DNA of 10,752 nucleotides, from positions 1 through 10,752 of the forward strand of contig JAEUJK010000733.1 of assembly GCA_016794735.1 (NCBI GenBank), read 5' to 3'. The notes beneath the pieces are model-generated. The model was not told the origin of the DNA and ran no database searches. It saw nothing but the letters and a program-made list of their open reading frames with translations. The stretch is from Gemmatimonadota bacterium. Lineage in GTDB: Bacteria > Gemmatimonadota > Gemmatimonadetes > Gemmatimonadales > Gemmatimonadaceae. Position 1 is the first letter of the stretch. The number at the start of each line of letters is the position of its first letter. Below, piece by piece: positions 7,239-10,752 of the stretch. A program made the translations under genes and the position numbers.

Positions 7239-8035
7239 CGGTCTGGCAGGCGCTCGTTCTCGGGCTCGTGCAGGGCCTCGCCGAATTCCTCCCGATCAGT
7301 TCGAGTGCACACCTCGCGCTTGTGCCGTGGCTCATGCGCTGGCAAGACCCCGGGCTCGCGTTCGACGTTGCGCTGCACCTGGGCACGCTCGTGGCCTTGG
7401 CCTGGTACTTCCGTCGCGAGTGGGCCGCCTTGACGCTCGCCGGCCTGCGGGTGGTGCGCCGGCGCCGTGTGGAGGGGCCGGACGAAGCGCGGGCGATGTT
7501 CGTGGTGCTGGCGACCGTGCCGGCCGGGGTGGCCGGCCTCGCGTTAGGCGACCTCGCCGAATCGGCCCTCCGGCACCCGGTGTCGATTGCCGTGGCACTC
7601 ATGGTCCTCGGGGCGCTGCTCTGGTGGGCCGATCGCGTCATGCCAACGTCGCGGCCCCTGTCCGAGATGACCTGGCGGCAAGCCGCCCTGGTGGGACTCG
7701 CGCAGGCCTGCGCCCTCATCCCCGGTGTCTCGCGGTCGGGCAGCACGATCACTGCGGCGCGCGCGCTCGGGTTCGATCGTTCCAGCGCGGCCACCTTCTC
7801 GTTCCTGCTCAGCTTTCCCATCACCCTCGCCGCGGTGCTGCATGAGGCGCCCAAGGCGCTGGTCGGCGGGGTCACGCTGCCACTGGTCGTTGGGGTCGTC
7901 GCGGCCGCCGTGTCGAGCGGGATCGCCATCGCGGTGCTGCTGCGGTACGTGAGCCGGCGCAGCTACGGGGTGTTTGCCGTGTACCGCTGGGCGGCGGGCC
8001 TCTTCGTCCTCGGGCTCTGGTGGACGCGCCGTTAG
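7235..8035 (+). CDS. uppP: Undecaprenyl-diphosphate phosphatase UppP (BacA)
   Basis: UppP is an integral membrane phosphatase that recycles undecaprenyl diphosphate to the monophosphate carrier used for peptidoglycan and O-antigen; loss or overproduction alters bacitracin sensitivity in other bacteria. The 266-residue protein is mostly hydrophobic helices. It has both signature blocks: GLAEFLPISSSAHL at 14-27 with E17 and H26, and PGVSRSGST at 163-171 with R167. Ser-Ala-His replaces the commoner Ser-Gly-His. GTG 7235 lies in a GTGA overlap with bshA, with a G-run at 7224-7230 as a weak ribosome binding site. The stop TAG at 8033 is inside a GTTAGGC word and 16 bases into birA. The link to its neighbours looks like operon packing, not a shared pathway. 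Confidence 0.95.
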   Translation: MTVWQALVLGLVQGLAEFLPISSSAHLALVPWLMRWQDPGLAFDVALHLGTLVALAWYFRREWAALTLAGLRVVRRRRVEGPDEARAMFVVLATVPAGVAGLALGDLAESALRHPVSIAVALMVLGALLWWADRVMPTSRPLSEMTWRQAALVGLAQACALIPGVSRSGSTITAARALGFDRSSAATFSFLLSFPITLAAVLHEAPKALVGGVTLPLVVGVVAAAVSSGIAIAVLLRYVSRRSYGVFAVYRWAAGLFVLGLWWTRR

Positions 8036-8775
8036 GCATCCCGGCGCCGTCGTTCGACGGGAGCACGGCGCAGGAGATCGCCGTGCGTTGCGACGTGCCC
8101 GCGGTGCACCTGTTCGAGGAGGTGGGCAGCACGATGGACGTCGCGCACGACCTGGCCGCCGCCGGCGCACCCGCGGGCACGGTGGTGCTGGCGGAGCGCC
8201 AGGCGCAGGGCAGGGGGCGTGGTGGCCACGGATGGACGACGGCCCCGGCGTCCACGATTGCCCTCAGCCTCGTGGAGCGACCACTGGACGCCGAGGCGAT
8301 CGGGGTGCTCAGCCTCCGGCTCGGCCTGCGCGTCGCCCAGGCGCTGTCCCGCCATGCCCCGGACCTCATGGTGAAGTGGCCCAACGACCTGATGCGTCAG
8401 TCGGCGAAGCTGGGGGGCATCCTCGTCGAGGCGCGTTGGCATGGCGGACGCCCCGACTGGGTAGTCATCGGGATCGGATTGAATGTGAGCGCGAGTCCGT
8501 GGCCCGGGGGGGCCGCGCTCGATTTTCACGGTTCCCGCGTCGAGATTCTGGCCGAGCTGTTGCCGGCCCTGCGAGCGGCGTCGACGGCCACGGGTGGGTT
8601 GAGTGAGGGGGAGCGCGCGGAGTGGCGACGTCGCGATTGGGCCGCCGGACGCTCCGTCGTGATGCCGGCGCGCGGCGTCGTGCGCGGAGTGGAGGCCGAT
8701 GGAAGCCTCGTCGTGGATGGGCCGGCGGGACCGATCCGGTGCACATCGGGTTCACTGGTGCTAGCGGAGGAGTGA
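8020..8775 (+). CDS. birA: Biotin--[acetyl-CoA-carboxylase] ligase BirA, catalytic type without HTH
   Basis: The enzyme activates biotin with ATP and attaches it to the carboxyl carrier protein of biotin enzymes. The 251-residue protein begins directly with the catalytic domain: EVGSTMDVA (biotin-site Ser-Thr), the adenylate loop GRGRGGHGW at 64-72, KWPND with K119, KLGGIL with K130, and IGIGLNV. A small C-terminal beta domain follows (about 208-251, with GRSV and GVEADGSLVV). No helix-turn-helix is present, so it should ligate biotin but not repress bio genes (class I type). Start GTG 8020 overlaps the end of uppP by 16 bases and has no convincing ribosome binding site, so coupling to uppP translation is likely. 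A later start would need to avoid cutting into the strand before EVGST. Confidence 0.92.
   Translation: MDAPLGIPAPSFDGSTAQEIAVRCDVPAVHLFEEVGSTMDVAHDLAAAGAPAGTVVLAERQAQGRGRGGHGWTTAPASTIALSLVERPLDAEAIGVLSLRLGLRVAQALSRHAPDLMVKWPNDLMRQSAKLGGILVEARWHGGRPDWVVIGIGLNVSASPWPGGAALDFHGSRVEILAELLPALRAASTATGGLSEGERAEWRRRDWAAGRSVVMPARGVVRGVEADGSLVVDGPAGPIRCTSGSLVLAEE
8766..8772 (+). promoter_or_regulatory. Ribosome binding site deciding the coaX start
   Basis: GGAGGAG lies at the end of birA. It is six bases before ATG 8779 but only three before GTG 8776, so the ATG is the better start. Confidence 0.75.
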
Positions 8776-8778
8776 GTG

Positions 8779-9552
8779 ATGCTGCTTGTCTTTGATGTCG
8801 GGAACACCGAGACCACCGTGGGCCTCTTCGATGGCGAGTCGCTCCATGCGCACTGGCGCATGGGCACCGACGCGTCGCGCACGCCGGACGAGGTGGCGAG
8901 CACCCTGCTGGCGCTGCTGCAGCTGCGCGGGCTCGACCGAAAGGCCGTGACCGGGGCCGCGGTGGGTTCCGTCGTGCCGGCCATGAACGACGGGCTCGCG
9001 GGGGGCGTCGAGATCCTCGCCGGGTGCACCCCGCTGTTTGTCGATGCGAAGTCGCCGCTGCCGATCACGCTCGATGTCCTGGAGCCGCTCACGGTGGGCG
9101 CCGACCGCATCATCAACACCCTGGCCGCCGCCCGGCTCTTCGCGTCGGACACGATCGTCGTCGACCTGGGCACCGCCACCACCTACGACTGCATCACCCG
9201 TGACGCGGTCTTCCTGGGTGGGGTGATCGCGCCGGGAATCCGCACGTCGGCCGAGACCCTGTTCCGCCGGACCTCGAAGTTGCCGGCGACCGAACTCGTC
9301 CCCCCGGCGAGCGTCATTGGGCGCCGCACCGAGGAGTGCGTGCGGAGCGGGGTTGTGTACGGGGCCGCCGAGGCGCTGGACGGGATCGTCCGGCGCATCA
9401 AGGGCGAATGGCCCACCGGGCGAGATCCGCTGGTCGTGGCGACCGGGGGGCTGGCCCCGATGATCGCCCCGATCGCCACCACGGTCGACCGCGTCGAGCC
9501 CCACCTGACGCTGGTGGGGCTCCGAATGGCCTGGGAGCTCCTCCGGACCTAG
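8779..9552 (+). CDS. coaX: Type III pantothenate kinase CoaX
   Basis: CoaX phosphorylates pantothenate, the first step of coenzyme A synthesis. It belongs to the ASKHA fold and, in studied members, needs a monovalent cation and is not inhibited by CoA. The 257-residue protein has DVGNTET at 6-12 (D6, N9), GSVVP, GADR with D109, VDLGTATT with catalytic-site D129, GGVIAPGI and ATGGLAP. ATG 8779 is preferred over the adjacent GTG 8776, which would add one residue, because of ribosome binding site spacing. The gene is three bases after birA, a pairing found in several phyla. It is the last gene of the packed run; G-rich inverted repeats follow its stop. Confidence 0.95.
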   Translation: MLLVFDVGNTETTVGLFDGESLHAHWRMGTDASRTPDEVASTLLALLQLRGLDRKAVTGAAVGSVVPAMNDGLAGGVEILAGCTPLFVDAKSPLPITLDVLEPLTVGADRIINTLAAARLFASDTIVVDLGTATTYDCITRDAVFLGGVIAPGIRTSAETLFRRTSKLPATELVPPASVIGRRTEECVRSGVVYGAAEALDGIVRRIKGEWPTGRDPLVVATGGLAPMIAPIATTVDRVEPHLTLVGLRMAWELLRT

Positions 9553-9582
9553 TTCCGGGGTTGGGGCCCACCCGGGCCCAGT

Positions 9583-9612
9583 CGGGTCCCTGACGGGCAG
9601 GCAGGGGACCCG
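9583..9612 (+). terminator. Inverted repeat after coaX, possible terminator lacking a T-tract
   Basis: CGGGTCCC (9583-9590) pairs fully with GGGACCCG (9605-9612) around a 14-base loop. A smaller bulged hairpin (9562-9580: TGGG, bulged G, CCC, loop ACCC, GGG, CCCA) lies just upstream. Both sit between the end of the housekeeping run and the groES promoter, where a terminator is expected. No T-run follows, so an intrinsic terminator of the usual kind is not shown. Confidence 0.35.
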
Positions 9613-9654
9613 CGGAGGCGGCCAGATGGGCCCGCCGCACGGGGGCCGCGCCCT

Positions 9655-9683
9655 TTGACGGGGGGACCGGCGCCCTGTAGAAT
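9655..9683 (+). promoter_or_regulatory. Sigma70-type promoter of groESL
   Basis: TTGACG (9655-9660) and TAGAAT (9678-9683) are separated by exactly 17 bases, close to the TTGACA/TATAAT consensus and AT-rich against a very G-rich surrounding. The predicted transcription start, about seven bases downstream, falls near 9690, at the first bases of the CIRCE element. Confidence 0.85.
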
Positions 9684-9688
9684 TACCG

Positions 9689-9715
9689 TTAGCACTCAGG
9701 AGGCATGAGTGCTAA
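9689..9715 (+). promoter_or_regulatory. CIRCE operator (HrcA binding site)
   Basis: TTAGCACTC (9689-9697) and GAGTGCTAA (9707-9715) form a perfect 9-base inverted repeat with a 9-base spacer, the exact CIRCE consensus. CIRCE is bound by the repressor HrcA, whose activity depends on GroEL, giving heat-shock feedback control. Here it covers the predicted transcription start of groES, so bound HrcA would block initiation; in the RNA it would form a 5' hairpin. hrcA is not in the window. Confidence 0.97.
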
Positions 9716-9737
9716 CCCACTACATCCAATTCCCCAG

Positions 9738-9745
9738 AAGGAGGG
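9738..9745 (+). promoter_or_regulatory. groES ribosome binding site
   Basis: AAGGAGGG, nine bases before ATG 9755, is the strongest Shine-Dalgarno match in the window and fixes the start. It contrasts with the weak or absent sites of several upstream genes. Confidence 0.85.
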
Positions 9746-9754
9746 AAGACGTCT

Positions 9755-10063
9755 ATGGCGACGAAGAACGCCGCTGCGACGAAGATTGCGCCGCTCGCCG
9801 ATCGAGTGGTCGTAAAGGCGATGGAGGAGGCCGAGACCATGCGGGGCGGCCTGTACATCCCTGACACCGCGAAGGAGAAGCCGCAGCAGGGCGAGGTCGT
9901 GGCAACGGGCCCCGGCCGCTTCGAGGACGGGAAGCGCGTACCGCTCGACTGCAAGGTTGGCGACAAGGTCCTCTACGGGAAGTACTCCGGCACGGAAGTG
10001 ACCGTCGACGGCGAGCAGTACCTCATCCTCCGCGAGAGCGACATCCTCGCGGTCATCAACTGA
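9755..10063 (+). CDS. groES: Co-chaperonin GroES
   Basis: GroES is the heptameric lid of the GroEL folding chamber. The 102-residue protein carries a short Ala/Lys-rich N-terminal extension (about residues 2-9) before the conserved IAPLADRVVVK. The mobile-loop region follows at about 23-36 (EEAETMRGGLYIPDTAKEKPQQGEV, quoted in part: EEAETMRGGLYIPD), then GPGRF, VGDKVLYGKYSGTEV and the C-terminal YLILRESDILAVI. The loop tip reads GGLYIP where GGIVLP or a close variant is usual. Transcription should come from the CIRCE-controlled promoter just upstream, and groEL follows after 17 bases. Codon use leans to AAG, GAG and GTC, as expected for a highly expressed gene. Confidence 0.98.
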   Translation: MATKNAAATKIAPLADRVVVKAMEEAETMRGGLYIPDTAKEKPQQGEVVATGPGRFEDGKRVPLDCKVGDKVLYGKYSGTEVTVDGEQYLILRESDILAVIN

Positions 10064-10068
10064 CATCC

Positions 10069-10074
10069 AGGGGA
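10069..10074 (+). promoter_or_regulatory. groEL ribosome binding site
   Basis: AGGGGA sits six bases before ATG 10081 in the 17-base gap between groES and groEL, supporting independent initiation on the shared transcript. Confidence 0.6.
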
Positions 10075-10080
10075 CTATCC

Positions 10081-10752
10081 ATGGCTGCTAAGGAACTCCA
10101 TTTCAGCACGGACGCGCGCGCGGCGTTGAAGCGCGGCGTCGACCAGTTGGCCGACGCGGTGAAGGTCACCCTCGGCCCCAAGGGCCGGAACGTCGTCATC
10201 GACAAGAAGTTCGGCGCCCCGACGGTCACGAAGGACGGTGTGACGGTCGCGAAGGAAGTCGAGCTCGCGAACTCGATCGAGAACATGGGCGCGCAGATGG
10301 TGAAGGAAGTCGCGACCAAGACCTCCGACGTTGCCGGTGACGGCACGACCACCGCGACGGTGCTCGCCCAGGCGATCTTCCGCGAAGGGCTCAAGAACGT
10401 GACGGCAGGCGCCAACCCGATGTCGCTCAAGCGTGGCATCGACAAGGCGACCGCGGCGATCGTCGAGGAGCTCAAGAAGATCTCGGTACCGACCGCCGGC
10501 AAGAAGGAAATCGCCCAGGTGGCCTCGATCTCCGCGAACAACGACAAGGAGATCGGTGACCTCATCGCCGACGCGATGGAGAAGGTCGGCAAGGACGGCG
10601 TCATCACGGTCGAGGAAGCCCGCGGCATCGAGACGACCCTCGAGACCGTCGACGGCATGCAGTTCGACCGCGGCTACATCTCGCCGTACTTCGTCACGGA
10701 CCCGGACAAGATGGAAGCCTCGCTCGAGGACGCCGTCATCCTGATCCACGAC
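10081..10752 (+). CDS. groEL: Chaperonin GroEL, 3'-truncated by the window
   Basis: GroEL forms the double-ring ATP-driven folding chamber. The first 224 of about 540 residues are present: the N-terminal equatorial domain, the intermediate segment and the start of the apical domain. Nucleotide-site motifs match E. coli numbering: TLGPKG at 30-35, KDGVTVAKE with D52, and GDGTTTAT with D87. The apical region begins near VEEARG and the block MQFDRGYISPYF is intact. The frame is open to the last base, so the hydrolytic Asp near 398 and the C-terminal tail are outside. ATG 10081 gives the standard AAKEL start. It is cotranscribed with groES under CIRCE/HrcA control (inferred from spacing). Confidence 0.98.
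   Translation, partial: MAAKELHFSTDARAALKRGVDQLADAVKVTLGPKGRNVVIDKKFGAPTVTKDGVTVAKEVELANSIENMGAQMVKEVATKTSDVAGDGTTTATVLAQAIFREGLKNVTAGANPMSLKRGIDKATAAIVEELKKISVPTAGKKEIAQVASISANNDKEIGDLIADAMEKVGKDGVITVEEARGIETTLETVDGMQFDRGYISPYFVTDPDKMEASLEDAVILIHD

Larger units (their letters stand above)
701..8037 (+). repeat. Dispersed GTTAGGC word, six coding-strand copies
   Basis: Copies of TTAGGC, always preceded by G, lie at 703-708, 2271-2276, 4404-4409, 5168-5173, 7543-7548 and 8032-8037. Five of the six extend to CGTTAGGC; the copy at 2271 has GG instead. No copy of GCCTAAC was found on the + strand, so all are oriented with transcription. Four are read as Leu-Gly (TTA GGC) in batB-C, batD-E, mutL and uppP. 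The one at 5168 supplies the mutL stop, and the one at 8032 supplies the uppP stop while being read as Leu-Gly in birA. The function is unknown. Confidence 0.75.

Noticed and set aside
6589..7929. A 446-codon open frame on the - strand, opposite bshA and uppP
   Set aside because: It lies fully antisense to two genes with intact family motifs. Its translation is Arg/Pro/Ser/Thr-rich low-complexity sequence of the kind GC-rich codon bias produces.
8776..8778. GTG 8776 as the coaX start
   Set aside because: It would leave only three bases after the GGAGGAG ribosome binding site, while ATG 8779 right next to it has six. The protein differs by one residue.
9717..9720. A small leader ORF or riboswitch between CIRCE and groES
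   Set aside because: The ATG inside CIRCE (9705) has only a short frame, and the roughly 40-base leader is too short for a riboswitch. The CIRCE hairpin explains the structure.

Overview
The window is a GC-rich stretch (hand counts of single lines give roughly 65-75% G+C). Every real gene is on the + strand, intergenic space is minimal, and nearly all start codons are GTG or TTG. The combination of a Bat aerotolerance module, mutL-miaA, a bacillithiol-type glycosyltransferase and a CIRCE-controlled groESL suggests a high-GC Gram-negative of the Gemmatimonadota/Bacteroidota-Acidobacteriota type. Gemmatimonadota is my best guess. It is an inference, since there is no rRNA or other marker here to settle it.

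Region 1 (1-3380) is the downstream part of a Bat operon. The first gene enters from the left edge and reads as a BatB (VWA domain, membrane helix) fused to a BatC (TPR, poly-Gly, acidic tail). It overlaps by four bases a second gene that reads as BatD fused to BatE (signal peptide, beta-rich ectodomain, membrane helices, TPR, SH3-like tail). Four usual Bat proteins are therefore carried on two chains.

Region 2 (3432-9552) is a tightly packed housekeeping run: mutL (mismatch repair), miaA (tRNA dimethylallyltransferase), bshA (first step of bacillithiol synthesis), uppP (undecaprenyl-diphosphate phosphatase), birA (biotin-protein ligase without an HTH domain) and coaX (type III pantothenate kinase). 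Consecutive genes overlap by 4-16 bases, except birA-coaX, which are three bases apart. Translational coupling and a single transcript are likely. The mutL-miaA and birA-coaX pairs are familiar neighbours in many bacteria.

Region 3 (9553-10752) starts with a 202-base intergenic segment, the longest gene-free stretch. It holds G-rich inverted repeats after coaX, a sigma70-type promoter, and a perfect CIRCE operator placed over the predicted transcription start. groES and the first 224 codons of groEL follow, and groEL runs off the right edge.

The most unusual sequence-level signal is the word GTTAGGC. It occurs six times, always on the coding strand, and it accounts for every TTA leucine codon in the window. 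Two further stop codons at gene overlaps lie inside the same word. No mobile element, CRISPR array, tRNA or rRNA was seen, and I found no convincing wholly new system.
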